64,000 nt of DNA from Bacilli bacterium (lineage in GTDB: Bacteria > Bacillota_I > Bacilli_A > RF39 > UBA660), in assembly GCA_017473105.1 (NCBI GenBank), contig JAFUNE010000010.1, forward strand, positions 50,469-114,468. The letters are read 5' to 3'. The notes under the pieces are model-generated. The model had not been told where the DNA came from. It made no database searches and saw only the letters and a list, made by a program, of their open reading frames with translations. Both the position numbers and the translations under genes were made by a program. Every line of letters starts with the position of its first letter. The stretch's first letter is position 1. Below, piece after piece: positions 1 to 8,672 of this stretch.

Positions 1-640
1 TTTTAGCAAATATTTCACCAAATACTCTTTCATTTATTTTTATATTATAATATCCATCTTTATCCCTAAATCTTTCACACACAATAATATCAGTAACAAA
101 TGAATAAACACTATCAGGTTCCAATATCACAAGACTATATTCATTAACTTGTTTAAACTTATAATCCGAATTTTCTTTATCAATTTTGTATGTAAGACTG
201 AATTTTCTAAAATCTCTAATTTTTTCCTTATAATCCATATCAAGAACTAAACCATCTTTACATAAATGAACTATATATCTTACGGTATTATCATCACCTA
301 TTTCATCTAAAAATCTTTTAGAATATTCATGAAAAGAATTATCTTTATTAATACATATTTCAAATCTAAAACTTCCTATATATCCAGGAATTTTCCAAAC
401 ATCATCATATATTGGATAGTCTACATATTTTATATCAATATAATCAGGTCCATCCAACTTAAGTAAAGAAAATAAATCAGGAATAGATAAATTAGTTTGA
501 TTAATTCCATTCCATTTTTCTAAAATAGATATTACTTCATCAGATATATTATATTGAGTCTCTATATTTTCTTTATTAAAATTAATTTTATTTGTAGTAG
601 AATCTTCTACTTTACTTTTTTTAAATAACCAATCAAACAT
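1..640 (-). CDS. Hypothetical protein, MF[DE]-family paralogue 1 (3' end outside window)
   Basis: Reading leftward from the ATG at 638-640 there is an open frame to the window edge (about 213 codons), starting MFDWLFKKSK. An SD-like AGTAGGATAT precedes the ATG, which lies 7 bases after the stop of the next gene. It resembles the two genes upstream (647-1924 and 1933-3150): the same start (MF[DE][WF]), a segment with V/S-x-x-Y-[IV]-G, and a VIHLCKDG-like stretch. I do not recognise the family. It is soluble-looking and has no signal peptide. The C-terminus, where its relatives carry a basic tail, is off the window. It is probably the last visible gene of the operon that starts near 5730. Confidence 0.8.
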   Translation of the reverse strand, partial: MFDWLFKKSKVEDSTTNKINFNKENIETQYNISDEVISILEKWNGINQTNLSIPDLFSLLKLDGPDYIDIKYVDYPIYDDVWKIPGYIGSFRFEICINKDNSFHEYSKRFLDEIGDDNTVRYIVHLCKDGLVLDMDYKEKIRDFRKFSLTYKIDKENSDYKFKQVNEYSLVILEPDSVYSFVTDIIVCERFRDKDGYYNIKINERVFGEIFAK

Positions 641-646
641 AATATC

Positions 647-1924
647 CTACTTTCTTTTTAATACAGGTCCTTCTTCTTCAAAGGTATGTCTCTTCCATTC
701 CTTTGTCCCCATTAAATTTTCACCCTTATAATATGATAATTCTACACCACACAAATCATCAGAAATATTAGAAAATGATGTAGCACTAATATTATGAAAT
801 AATACATCAATCTTACTAAAATTAGGATATCCTGATATATTCATATGAGGAAATTCTTTTAATAAATAATTTATCAATTGAGTTTCATTAGGTATATAAG
901 CACTATTATTATCCATAGTAACCCTTAAAACCATTCTAGCTGTATTTTTAGCATCAACTTCAATTACTCTAACACTCTTACCATCTTCATATGTATTATA
1001 TATATTTAACGTTTTTAAAGTTGGTTTCTTTGATTCATCTATATCATCACGTAAAGTCTTCTTTTCAAGTAAACTTACTTTCTTAGTATTATTTTCTTTA
1101 TAATCTTCATAAACCAATTCTTTTGAAATTTTCCATCCACTTACAATATTACGAACATTAATAAAAGATACATTAATATTATTTTTTTCAAAATACTCAA
1201 TCATGTATTTTAAAGCAATACTAGGTAATTCAAAGTTACTATACAATATATTAGTTACTAGTTGTTTTTCATCAACAAAATCAATAAATTGATCTTTATC
1301 TTTACTTATTTCGATAACTAATTTTTTACCATCACCCTTTATAAATGTAAGTCTAATAATATTATCATGTATTTGTTCTCTAACATAAGATTCATCATTT
1401 TTAATTACTAATGATCCATGTCTACCATTCATTTGAAGATTTTCTTTATTTTTCACAAATTCAAAATCATTATCTTTTTTATTTAATTTAAAATAAATTC
1501 TATGTCTAATTTTTGTAATATCTCCATAAATAGGTTCATTATATTTATAATTAAGTTCTAAAATAACTCCATCCTTACACAAATGAATAACATGATTCAA
1601 AACAAAATGAGTATTTGCATCCTTATATATATTTTTAGCATAATCATTAGATGAATTATAAGTATCAAATATTTCTTTATCAAACTCTATACTACCAATA
1701 TAACCTTGTTCATTCCAAATATCATCTGCAATCGCAATAGGTTTCTTCTCAAATATAGAAGCATTAGGATAAATAAGACCTAATTTTCTAACTATATCAT
1801 CTATTTCATATATAGTAATATCATTAACTAAACTAAATACATGTAATATTTTATATACATCATCTGTTGCAGCATGATGTAAAACTTTATCATTTTTACT
1901 TCCTTTTTTTAACCACTCAAACAT
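647..1924 (-). CDS. Hypothetical protein, MF[DE]-family paralogue 2
   Basis: A 425-residue protein of unknown function starting MFEWLKKGSK. I chose the ATG at 1924 because it follows GTAGGGGTTTTG; a TTG one codon upstream lies inside that spacer. The protein is polar and mixed alpha/beta in look, without signal peptide or membrane segment. The N-terminal half shares with its two neighbours a GYIGSIEF-like segment and HLCKDGVIL. It ends EEEGPVLKRK, matching the C-terminal tail seen across this block. It lies 8 bases downstream of paralogue 3, so cotranscription is very likely. Tandem duplication is the simplest origin. Confidence 0.85.
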   Translation of the reverse strand: MFEWLKKGSKNDKVLHHAATDDVYKILHVFSLVNDITIYEIDDIVRKLGLIYPNASIFEKKPIAIADDIWNEQGYIGSIEFDKEIFDTYNSSNDYAKNIYKDANTHFVLNHVIHLCKDGVILELNYKYNEPIYGDITKIRHRIYFKLNKKDNDFEFVKNKENLQMNGRHGSLVIKNDESYVREQIHDNIIRLTFIKGDGKKLVIEISKDKDQFIDFVDEKQLVTNILYSNFELPSIALKYMIEYFEKNNINVSFINVRNIVSGWKISKELVYEDYKENNTKKVSLLEKKTLRDDIDESKKPTLKTLNIYNTYEDGKSVRVIEVDAKNTARMVLRVTMDNNSAYIPNETQLINYLLKEFPHMNISGYPNFSKIDVLFHNISATSFSNISDDLCGVELSYYKGENLMGTKEWKRHTFEEEGPVLKRK

Positions 1925-1932
1925 CAAAACCC

Positions 1933-3150
1933 CTACTTTCTCAACATCATAGAACTTCCTTGTTCTATATTCATTTCATCATCAAATTGATATTGACGAA
2001 CCCATTCTCTAGATTTAATAACTCTATCACTATCTTCTTCTGTTAAAACAACACGAATTAAACTATCATCAGGATTTTTAAAAGAAATAGAACTAATCTT
2101 ATTAAAACATTCATGTATACCATATATACCATCATATTGATCATAAATATGACTTATAAGTTTATCTAAATTAGTAATATCTATATCATTTGTAGAAATA
2201 ATATCTAAATTAATTCTTTTTTTATCACAAACAACAGTTAATCTCTTAGTAAATAGATTTTCTTCTTGTATATTTTCAAATGAAAAATAAACTTTTCTTT
2301 TTTTACTAGATTCTTTAATAATAACATTTCCATTTTTATCTCTAGTATAAATTAAATTATCAAAACCAGGTATTGCTTCTATCTTTATAGAAACTTCGTT
2401 ATCATAAACTCCATTTTCTAACAATTCATCTAAAACAGTTTTTAAATAAGTTGCTCCAGAAAACCACATTTTTCCTCTAACAACTTTATCATCAAAATCT
2501 ATGATTTGGCCATTAATATATACATTAATAGCTGTGTTTTCTCTAATATCATCTACTCTAACAAATGACTTATTATTTTCACTTGTCTTGGTATATTGAT
2601 ATCTTGGTCTATCATAATATCTTTCATTACTTATAAAAGAGACAGTATCTTTTATTTCATTTAGTTTTTTATTATCATCTAAATTGAAATCTTTTTGAAC
2701 TTCATGTTTAAATTTATCTCCATATTCACTTCTAGATACAATTAATTTAGCACCCATACCATTTTTTAATAAATAAATTATATTAGTGATATTATGAGAT
2801 ATATTTAATCTATTTAAGTCTGAACTAAAAGGACTAGTTTTATCATCTAAATCAAATTTAATATCATAACCTGAATAAATCCCTTTATATTTAAAACATA
2901 ATGCACCAACATAATCTGGATTACTCCACATAGAATCCGATAAATTTAAACAATGAATATCTAAATTTATTAAATCAGTATAATCAAGACCCAACATCTC
3001 AATATATTCATCAAATGAAATACCTTCAATACCATTTACATTCATCCATTTTTCAATTAAAGCTTTTGCTTCACTAGTATATTCAATTTTAGAATATACT
3101 TTCTTTGTTTCATTTGAAACATTCTTAAATAAGTTTTTAAAATCAAACAT
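1933..3150 (-). CDS. Hypothetical protein, MF[DE]-family paralogue 3
   Basis: A 405-residue protein of unknown function starting MFDFKNLFKN, with SD GGGGGA before the ATG. It is the third tandem member of the family, sharing the YVGALCF segment near residue 78 and a stretch corresponding to HLCKDG, here YLLKNGMG. No membrane segment or known catalytic motif is visible. It ends SSMMLRK, a version of the block's C-terminal tail. The flanking spacers are 8 and 13 bases, so it sits inside one operon. The three copies have diverged strongly, so the duplications are not recent. Confidence 0.85.
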   Translation of the reverse strand: MFDFKNLFKNVSNETKKVYSKIEYTSEAKALIEKWMNVNGIEGISFDEYIEMLGLDYTDLINLDIHCLNLSDSMWSNPDYVGALCFKYKGIYSGYDIKFDLDDKTSPFSSDLNRLNISHNITNIIYLLKNGMGAKLIVSRSEYGDKFKHEVQKDFNLDDNKKLNEIKDTVSFISNERYYDRPRYQYTKTSENNKSFVRVDDIRENTAINVYINGQIIDFDDKVVRGKMWFSGATYLKTVLDELLENGVYDNEVSIKIEAIPGFDNLIYTRDKNGNVIIKESSKKRKVYFSFENIQEENLFTKRLTVVCDKKRINLDIISTNDIDITNLDKLISHIYDQYDGIYGIHECFNKISSISFKNPDDSLIRVVLTEEDSDRVIKSREWVRQYQFDDEMNIEQGSSMMLRK

Positions 3151-3163
3151 ATTTTCCCCCTAC

Positions 3164-3694
3164 TTATTTTTTTAATAACATACGCCTAATAACAGAAACT
3201 TCTCTTTGAACTCTATTTCTTAATTCATATAAAGAAATATCTGGATTATCTTCAATAATCAAATTATAAATTTTACTAACTTCTTCAATAGGAACATCAA
3301 TTACATTATCATAAATTAACACACTATTTAAAAAAGTATCTCTAAAAATTTGTCCCATAATAGTTTTAGGATAATAAACTAACTCTTCCATATCTAAAAG
3401 TTCATACATATTTGTAACACCACACTTAACACAAGTATATACTTTCTTTTCATCATTCTCACCCAAAGTATCACTAATAACTAAGGCATGATCACAAAAA
3501 CGCATTCTATCAACAATAAATTCTTTATTTTTCTTTTCTAAAAGTTCTGAAACACTCATAGTAGATTTATATAAATCAAAAAATTCTCTTACTTTTTCAT
3601 CTTTAAGTAATTCTTCCATTCTTTCTGTATTACTCTTCTTTAAACTAGCAAGTGTATCAAGTTCACTTTTCAATCTTTCTACTTCACCATTCAT
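3164..3694 (-). CDS. Hypothetical protein with a zinc-ribbon-like Cys/His cluster
   Basis: A 176-residue protein. I prefer the ATG at 3694 (MNGEVERLK), placed after TAGGTG with a 6-base spacer; the GTG at 3703 is part of that SD. The N-terminal ~60 residues look coiled-coil (heptads rich in E, K and L). The middle has a C-x-H pair (CDHAL) followed about 20 residues later by CVKCG, a layout typical of small zinc ribbons; zinc binding is inferred. It ends RRMLLKK, the block's tail motif. It lies between the MF[DE] array and the coiled-coil membrane genes in the same operon. Function unknown. Confidence 0.8.
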   Translation of the reverse strand: MNGEVERLKSELDTLASLKKSNTERMEELLKDEKVREFFDLYKSTMSVSELLEKKNKEFIVDRMRFCDHALVISDTLGENDEKKVYTCVKCGVTNMYELLDMEELVYYPKTIMGQIFRDTFLNSVLIYDNVIDVPIEEVSKIYNLIIEDNPDISLYELRNRVQREVSVIRRMLLKK

Positions 3695-3703
3695 CTCATA
3701 CAC

Positions 3704-4357
3704 CTATTTTTTCAAACTTAAAGATACATCTTCAGTTTCTTCATGAATATTTTCATCAAAGAAAGAATTCTTTAAATTATTGATTGCTGCTTGAACTTTA
3801 TTTTTTTGTTCAGTTATAGATTTCTTAACTTTTGCATGTTCAGAAACTCTAGCATAACAATCATTTTTTTCTTTTTCATTTCTTAATTTTTGAGCATACA
3901 TTCTATCTAGTGTATCTTTTGTTTCAATAGTACTATCAAGATTTTCAAATTCATCAGTATATTTTTTTCTTAATTTATCCCAAAAAAATTTAATATCAAT
4001 CATTCCAGCTATAGGTGCAAGAATAGTACTACCCCAGTATAGTAAAAATTTATCAGTTACAAAACCAAACGCACTATAAATAGAAGCACAAGAAAGTGCA
4101 CAAACTAATGTAATTAACATAACTGAATTAATATGACGAGAATGTTTTTTAGAAACATATTTACGCTTTCTTTCACTAAGTCTATTATTAATTTTAGTAT
4201 ACACATCACAAACATCACTATATGCACGTTTACTCATTTCATATTCATCAAGTAAAGAACAATGATCATCATTTGCTTTTTCTTCTTCTAAAGTTAATTC
4301 ATTATATTTTTCTATTAATTCATTATATTTATTTTTAATATTATCAATCTTTTCCAT
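3704..4357 (-). CDS. Coiled-coil protein with membrane hairpin, paralogue A
   Basis: A 217-residue protein with a heptad-rich N-terminal coiled coil (residues ~1-75), two hydrophobic stretches forming a hairpin (~78-125, including the segment LITLVCALSCASIYSAF), then a second charged coiled coil and a polar C-terminus ending EETEDVSLSLKK. This is one of five genes in the block with the same plan (also 4366, 5784, 6594, 7968), all ending in a hydrophobic-x-L/M-K type tail. Both long arms are predicted cytoplasmic if the hairpin spans the membrane. No known domain is recognised. Confidence 0.85.
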   Translation of the reverse strand: MEKIDNIKNKYNELIEKYNELTLEEEKANDDHCSLLDEYEMSKRAYSDVCDVYTKINNRLSERKRKYVSKKHSRHINSVMLITLVCALSCASIYSAFGFVTDKFLLYWGSTILAPIAGMIDIKFFWDKLRKKYTDEFENLDSTIETKDTLDRMYAQKLRNEKEKNDCYARVSEHAKVKKSITEQKNKVQAAINNLKNSFFDENIHEETEDVSLSLKK

Positions 4358-4365
4358 TTTATATC

Positions 4366-5037
4366 CTACTTTCTTTTAAGTTCTAAAGGTTTATCTTCAG
4401 TTTCCTCTAAATAATCTGCATATATATGTCTAAACGTATCAGCATATAATCTAGATAAACTATATTCTAAATCTTTTATTTCCTTTTTTAAAATATCTAT
4501 TTCAGCTTCACATTCTTGATATCTCATAACAGCATTATTAAACTTATTAAGTTTTTCTTTAAAATCCTTATCAAGAATTTCATATTCAGAAGTTATCTTC
4601 TTAAACATTTCACTTTCAGAAAATTCCTTACTATATTTAACTACATTACGAAATAATACAGAATCAAATAAATTTAAAAGCAATCCCCCTCCAGCAGCAA
4701 TTAATAAAGTCCCTATTTTAGATGCAAATAAAGCACTTAATTGAGGAAATAAACTAACTATTAATACAAATCCACTTCCAATAAGAAAAACCTTTAAATT
4801 ATGCTTAAATTCCCTATCAGAAATATATTCTTTTTTAGCATCATACATTTCAAATCTTTTCTCATTAAGCTTTTTCTCAGCTAAACATAATTCCTCTTTA
4901 ACTCCATCCATACTCAAATCAAGTTCATCATACTCTTCTACTTTAGATTCAAACAATTTTTCTTTTTCTTTCAATTTGACATTTAATTCACTGTATTGTT
5001 TTAATACAGGAGCCTCATAACTTTCACGTTCTACCAT
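4366..5037 (-). CDS. Coiled-coil protein with membrane hairpin, paralogue B
   Basis: A 223-residue protein with N-terminal coiled coil, membrane hairpin (~81-125; FLIGSGFVLIVSLF then a Gly-rich LLIAAGGGLLL), a C-terminal coiled coil and the tail EETEDKPLELKRK. The arrangement and the EETED-x-x-L-x-L-K ending match the adjacent gene at 3704, its closest relative here. The SD is GGAGGG, 5 bases before the ATG. It lies 17 bases downstream of the 5055 gene, in the operon starting near 5730. Function unknown. Confidence 0.85.
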   Translation of the reverse strand: MVERESYEAPVLKQYSELNVKLKEKEKLFESKVEEYDELDLSMDGVKEELCLAEKKLNEKRFEMYDAKKEYISDREFKHNLKVFLIGSGFVLIVSLFPQLSALFASKIGTLLIAAGGGLLLNLFDSVLFRNVVKYSKEFSESEMFKKITSEYEILDKDFKEKLNKFNNAVMRYQECEAEIDILKKEIKDLEYSLSRLYADTFRHIYADYLEETEDKPLELKRK

Positions 5038-5054
5038 AAACCCTCCAATAAAAA

Positions 5055-5684
5055 TTAACGTTTTTTACTTCTAATTAAATTCATAACTCTATCACTACTA
5101 GAAAAATCAGAAAAATAAATTTCACTCGGACAATACTTATCAAAATTAACATAACATAAACTATTTAAATCATTATCCGTTGACTTAATAAAATTACCAA
5201 ATATTGTTCCAATTAATTCATAATTATAACAAACATATTTATAAATTATTCCCTTATAAATATCATCCTCAAAATTTACTTTAGAAGAAGTAGCAACAAA
5301 ATTACCAACATACTCTCTTTTAACATCATGAACAAGTGCCGGAAACAACATATTTAAATTTAAATGAAACTCTTCTTCATGCAAAACATGTTCCTTACCA
5401 TCATTTTTATTTGTATAATTTTTATATCTTAATACTTTTAACATTAAAGTACTATTAACTATATCAATTGAATATTTATAATCAAAATTACCATTTTTAA
5501 AATATCTATTAGAATAATTATTAATATCAAAAAATCCATGTTTTTTATCTTCTAAAGCACGTCTTACATCATAAACAATCTCTTTAGGAATAGTTCTAAT
5601 AAAATATGCAATGTCACTTCTCTTATCAGTATTTCCAACAATCATAGCCCAAAGTGATCTATCAATGTCTTTATCAAATATCAT
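5055..5684 (-). CDS. Hypothetical protein, ~210-residue family, copy 1 (first gene of operon)
   Basis: A 209-residue soluble-looking protein with no recognised domain. It is a clear paralogue of the 7295-7933 gene: both have D-[IL]-D-[RK]-[SA]-LWAM near the N-terminus, a run of alternating polar/aromatic residues suggesting beta strands, and the ending S-S-D-D-R-V-[MI]-N-L-I-[RK]-S. This copy ends NLIRSKKR, a longer form of the block's basic tail. The start follows AGGAGGGG. A strong promoter lies just upstream (5725-5753), so this is the first gene of the leftward operon. In both copies it sits next to a coiled-coil/hairpin gene, so the two products may work together (inference). Confidence 0.85.
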   Translation of the reverse strand: MIFDKDIDRSLWAMIVGNTDKRSDIAYFIRTIPKEIVYDVRRALEDKKHGFFDINNYSNRYFKNGNFDYKYSIDIVNSTLMLKVLRYKNYTNKNDGKEHVLHEEEFHLNLNMLFPALVHDVKREYVGNFVATSSKVNFEDDIYKGIIYKYVCYNYELIGTIFGNFIKSTDNDLNSLCYVNFDKYCPSEIYFSDFSSSDRVMNLIRSKKR

Positions 5685-5704
5685 AACCCCTCCTAAAAAT
5701 AGTT

Positions 5705-5753
5705 ATACATACAAATGTGTGTATATTATACAATATAAAACAAGTTTTTTCAA
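5705..5753 (-). promoter_or_regulatory. Promoter and operator-like inverted repeat of the 5055-1 operon
   Basis: On the minus strand there is TTGAAA (5748-5753), a 17-base spacer, then TATAAT (5725-5730). Directly downstream lies an imperfect inverted repeat, 5705-5724: ATACATACA, AA, TGTGTGTAT on the plus strand, with 8 of 9 positions paired. It covers the expected transcription start, where a repressor would act. The right half plus the -10 box is repeated at the same spacing in the promoter of the other large operon (11363-11403). Confidence 0.7.
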
Positions 5754-5780
5754 TAAAAAATAGCAGTAAATACCGCTATT
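5754..5780 (-). terminator. Terminator after the 5784 gene
   Basis: The minus-strand stem AATAGCGG / CTGCTATT, with one mismatch and a 6-base loop, is followed by a T run. It ends the operon coming from 11351. The next operon's -35 box begins within its T run, so the two units abut. Confidence 0.75.
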
Positions 5781-5783
5781 ATT

Positions 5784-6584
5784 TTATATTTTCATACTTA
5801 ATACATGATGAGTACCAAAATCTTCAATAGAAATGCCTAATTCTTCATTATTAGAAATATTAAATAATTTAGAAATCACATCATTTTCAATAGTTTTCAT
5901 TTGACAATTAATTACTCTCATTCTATCTTCATATTTTTCTATAATTTTATTTCTATTACTTAGTTCACTTTTAATTTTATTATATTCTTTTTCTTTAACA
6001 TCCCTTAAAAGCTCTTTATCATAAATAGAAGAACTAATATTTTTAAATTCATCAGTTTCTTTAAATACATTTTCGTATTTATTTATAATTTTTTGAAAAA
6101 AAGGATATGTAACTAAAATACCAGTAACAGTAATACTAACTGGTAACCCAATTAAATATTGAATAAAATCAGAAAAATTACTAACAGCTGGATTCCCTAT
6201 AATCTTATTCAAAAGTACAAAACCAAAAGGAACAAAAACACAAGATGAAACAACTTTAGCTAAGAAAATTTTAATTTTAGAATTAATAAATTTTGTTTTA
6301 GATTGTTTCAAAACATTTTCAAGTTCCCAAATTTCTTGATTAAAATTACTCAATTCATTACCAACAATTTCAAATTTTTTTGCATCATCATGTTGTAATT
6401 CATATAAAGGTTTTACATCATTTTTAATTTTTTGTAAATTTTCTAATAAGACACTATATTTACCTTGCATATCATTAAGAAATTTTTCTCTTTCTTCTTT
6501 ATCTTCACTTACAAATACTTTCCCCTCTGCACGAGGAACATCTTCTACACAAATATCAGAATATTTTTCAACATCATTAGTCAT
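5784..6584 (-). CDS. Coiled-coil protein with membrane hairpin, paralogue C
   Basis: A 266-residue member of the five-gene family. I take the ATG at 6584 (MTNDVEKYS) after AGGTGTG; a GTG at 6593 overlaps that SD. It has an acidic N-terminus, a coiled coil up to ~115, a hydrophobic hairpin (~118-170, SSCVFVPFGFVLL then GLPVSITVTGILV), a long second coiled coil and the end THHVLSMKI. The tail is the weakest match in the set, with only one basic residue. It is the last gene before a terminator. Confidence 0.85.
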   Translation of the reverse strand: MTNDVEKYSDICVEDVPRAEGKVFVSEDKEEREKFLNDMQGKYSVLLENLQKIKNDVKPLYELQHDDAKKFEIVGNELSNFNQEIWELENVLKQSKTKFINSKIKIFLAKVVSSCVFVPFGFVLLNKIIGNPAVSNFSDFIQYLIGLPVSITVTGILVTYPFFQKIINKYENVFKETDEFKNISSSIYDKELLRDVKEKEYNKIKSELSNRNKIIEKYEDRMRVINCQMKTIENDVISKLFNISNNEELGISIEDFGTHHVLSMKI

Positions 6585-6593
6585 ATAACACAC

Positions 6594-7298
6594 CTACTTC
6601 TTTAAATTTAAAACAAAATCAGATTCTATTTTATCTTCATCAACAGAACAAATTACATCAAATATAGAACTTTTTATATTGTCCATTTCACATTTATTAC
6701 TTCGAATTCTATACTCAAGTTGTTCTATATGATATTTACATTCTTTTAAAGCTTTTTTCTTTTCTTCAAAAACAATATTTTTCTCACTAAAAACTTTTCT
6801 TTTTTCTTCAATGTCATCTAATAATTTTTTACTGTCTTCCAAATTATAAAATTTCTTTAAAAATTTTCTTCTTGTTTTATCAGAAAAAAAACTAGATACA
6901 ATTACTGATAAAGTACCACCAAGTAACGGACTACATAAAAAATAATTCAAAACATCTTTAAACGAAAGTATATCTATAACCCCCGCTAAAGTAGCACCTA
7001 AACTTACTGCATTTAAAATACCAAAAACTTTTAATATAATCAAAAATATATATTTAATTTCAGCTTTATTAACATATTCAACTTTACTATTATCAAAGTT
7101 ACATCTATTTATAGAATAAATTTTATTAGCGCTATCTAATTGACTTTTAGCTTCTTCATATTCCTCTTGTTTTTTATCTCTTTCAATTTTTAATACTGCA
7201 AGTTCATTTTCAAGTAAATTGTTTTTTAAACTAAATTCATGATATTCATTTTGTTTTTGTTCAATAAATTGTTTTTGTTTTTCAGTTAAATCTTTCAT
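6594..7298 (-). CDS. Coiled-coil protein with membrane hairpin, paralogue D
   Basis: A 234-residue protein starting MKDLTEKQKQ, with a coiled coil, membrane hairpin (~85-130) and a second coiled coil, ending ESDFVLNLKK. It is very similar to the 7968 gene, which has the same length, the same MKDLTE start and the same motif pattern around VNK-x-E and SFKDV. The ATG overlaps the stop of the 7295 gene by 4 bases (ATGA), implying translational coupling. The pair 7295-6594 repeats the unit of a ~210-residue gene next to a coiled-coil gene. Confidence 0.87.
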   Translation of the reverse strand: MKDLTEKQKQFIEQKQNEYHEFSLKNNLLENELAVLKIERDKKQEEYEEAKSQLDSANKIYSINRCNFDNSKVEYVNKAEIKYIFLIILKVFGILNAVSLGATLAGVIDILSFKDVLNYFLCSPLLGGTLSVIVSSFFSDKTRRKFLKKFYNLEDSKKLLDDIEEKRKVFSEKNIVFEEKKKALKECKYHIEQLEYRIRSNKCEMDNIKSSIFDVICSVDEDKIESDFVLNLKK

Positions 7299-7933
7299 AT
7301 TTTTCTCACCCTCTTATTACTTTTAATTAAATTTATTACTCTATCATCACTTTCAAAATCAGATTTATATATTTCTTCAGGCATTCTTTTATCAAAATTA
7401 ATTTTTGAATCAAAAATTTCATTTCCGGTTTTACATCTTATAAGATTACCAAAAGACGAACCAATCAAATGATAATTCCCATTAACAGATTCATATTCAA
7501 TTCCCTTATATTCACCGCTTTCAAAAACATGATTTGATATTAAAGATGCAAAACTACCAATATATTCAGAATCAGCGACATGTCCACAAAATGGTAAATA
7601 AAACATATTCAATGTTAAACAATAATATTCTTCATTTTTAACATGCTCAGTAGAATCATTTCTATTTAAATATGTATGAAATCTATGAACTTTTAAAACC
7701 AAATTATCATTAAAAATATCAATCTCATAATGATATTTAAGAACAGGAAATACATCAAAATCTTTTCTTATTGGTTCAAATGTATTATGAGCTTGTTTAT
7801 TAATTGATATAATAACATCCTCTATAATTTCCTTTGGTAATGTCTTAATAAAATAAACTAAATCTTTTCTATTGGCACTATAACTACTAAGCATAGCCCA
7901 AAGTGCTTTATCTAAATTATATCCAAATAACAT
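7295..7933 (-). CDS. Hypothetical protein, ~210-residue family, copy 2
   Basis: A 212-residue paralogue of the 5055 gene. I start it at the ATG at 7933 (MLFGYNLDKALWAM) because AGGAGG lies 7 bases upstream; a TTG further upstream would place the SD inside the coding sequence. It keeps the LWAM start, a central YHYEIDIF-like strand and the C-terminal DDRVINLI motif, then a longer basic tail, NKRVRKI, that runs into the coupled start of the next gene. Function unknown. Confidence 0.85.
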   Translation of the reverse strand: MLFGYNLDKALWAMLSSYSANRKDLVYFIKTLPKEIIEDVIISINKQAHNTFEPIRKDFDVFPVLKYHYEIDIFNDNLVLKVHRFHTYLNRNDSTEHVKNEEYYCLTLNMFYLPFCGHVADSEYIGSFASLISNHVFESGEYKGIEYESVNGNYHLIGSSFGNLIRCKTGNEIFDSKINFDKRMPEEIYKSDFESDDRVINLIKSNKRVRKI

Positions 7934-7967
7934 AAAACCTCCTAAAAACAATTATTCATAAATACAT

Positions 7968-8672
7968 CTACTTTCTTAAATTTAAACTCAAATTAGAATC
8001 AAGTTCTTCATCAATAGTAGAATAAATTATATCAAAAATGGAATTTTTAATTTTTTCCATTTCATATTTACTACACCTTATTTTATATTCCAATTCTTCC
8101 ATACGACATTTACAATCTTGATAATTTGTTTTCTTTTCTTCATAAACTTTCTTCTTTTCAAGTGAATTTTGTTCATTCTTTTCCAATGTTTCAAGTAAAC
8201 TCTTTGTTTCATCAAGTTCATAAAATCTTTTAATAATTTTCTTTCTTATATTATCAGAGAAAAAACCAGCTCCAAGCAAAATCATAGCACCACCAAATAA
8301 TGGAGCACAAAAAAAGTTACTAATTACATCTTTAAATGAGACTATATCAATAAATCCAAGCAATGAAATAATTACATTAATTGATGCAAAAAACATAAAA
8401 GATTTAAATAAAAGAGTAAAAACATAACGAAATTCTTGCTTATTAACATATTCATTTTTTTTAATATCAAACCCAAAATTATTACTTGTTAAAATGCCTT
8501 CAACTTTTATATATTCACCTTTAGCTTTTTCATATTCACTTAATTTTTCACTTTTTTCACTACTTAATTCAGCAAGTTCATTTTCTAATAATATTACTTT
8601 ATTACTAAAACAATGATAATCTTTTTGTTTTTGAGAAATTAATTCTTTTTGCTCTTCTGTTAAGTCCTTCAT
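7968..8672 (-). CDS. Coiled-coil protein with membrane hairpin, paralogue E
   Basis: A 234-residue near twin of the 6594 gene: MKDLTEEQKE start, coiled coil, hairpin (~85-130), second coiled coil, end SNLSLNLRK. Its ATG overlaps the stop of the 8669 gene by 4 bases. The block therefore alternates coupled pairs. The hairpin includes SFMFFASINVIISLLGF and a Gly/Ala-rich second pass. Function unknown. Confidence 0.87.
   Translation of the reverse strand: MKDLTEEQKELISQKQKDYHCFSNKVILLENELAELSSEKSEKLSEYEKAKGEYIKVEGILTSNNFGFDIKKNEYVNKQEFRYVFTLLFKSFMFFASINVIISLLGFIDIVSFKDVISNFFCAPLFGGAMILLGAGFFSDNIRKKIIKRFYELDETKSLLETLEKNEQNSLEKKKVYEEKKTNYQDCKCRMEELEYKIRCSKYEMEKIKNSIFDIIYSTIDEELDSNLSLNLRK

Noticed and set aside
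5784..8672. Reading the coiled-coil/hairpin proteins as phage holins or dynamin-like proteins
   Set aside because: Holins are shorter and lack the long arms; there is no GTPase motif.
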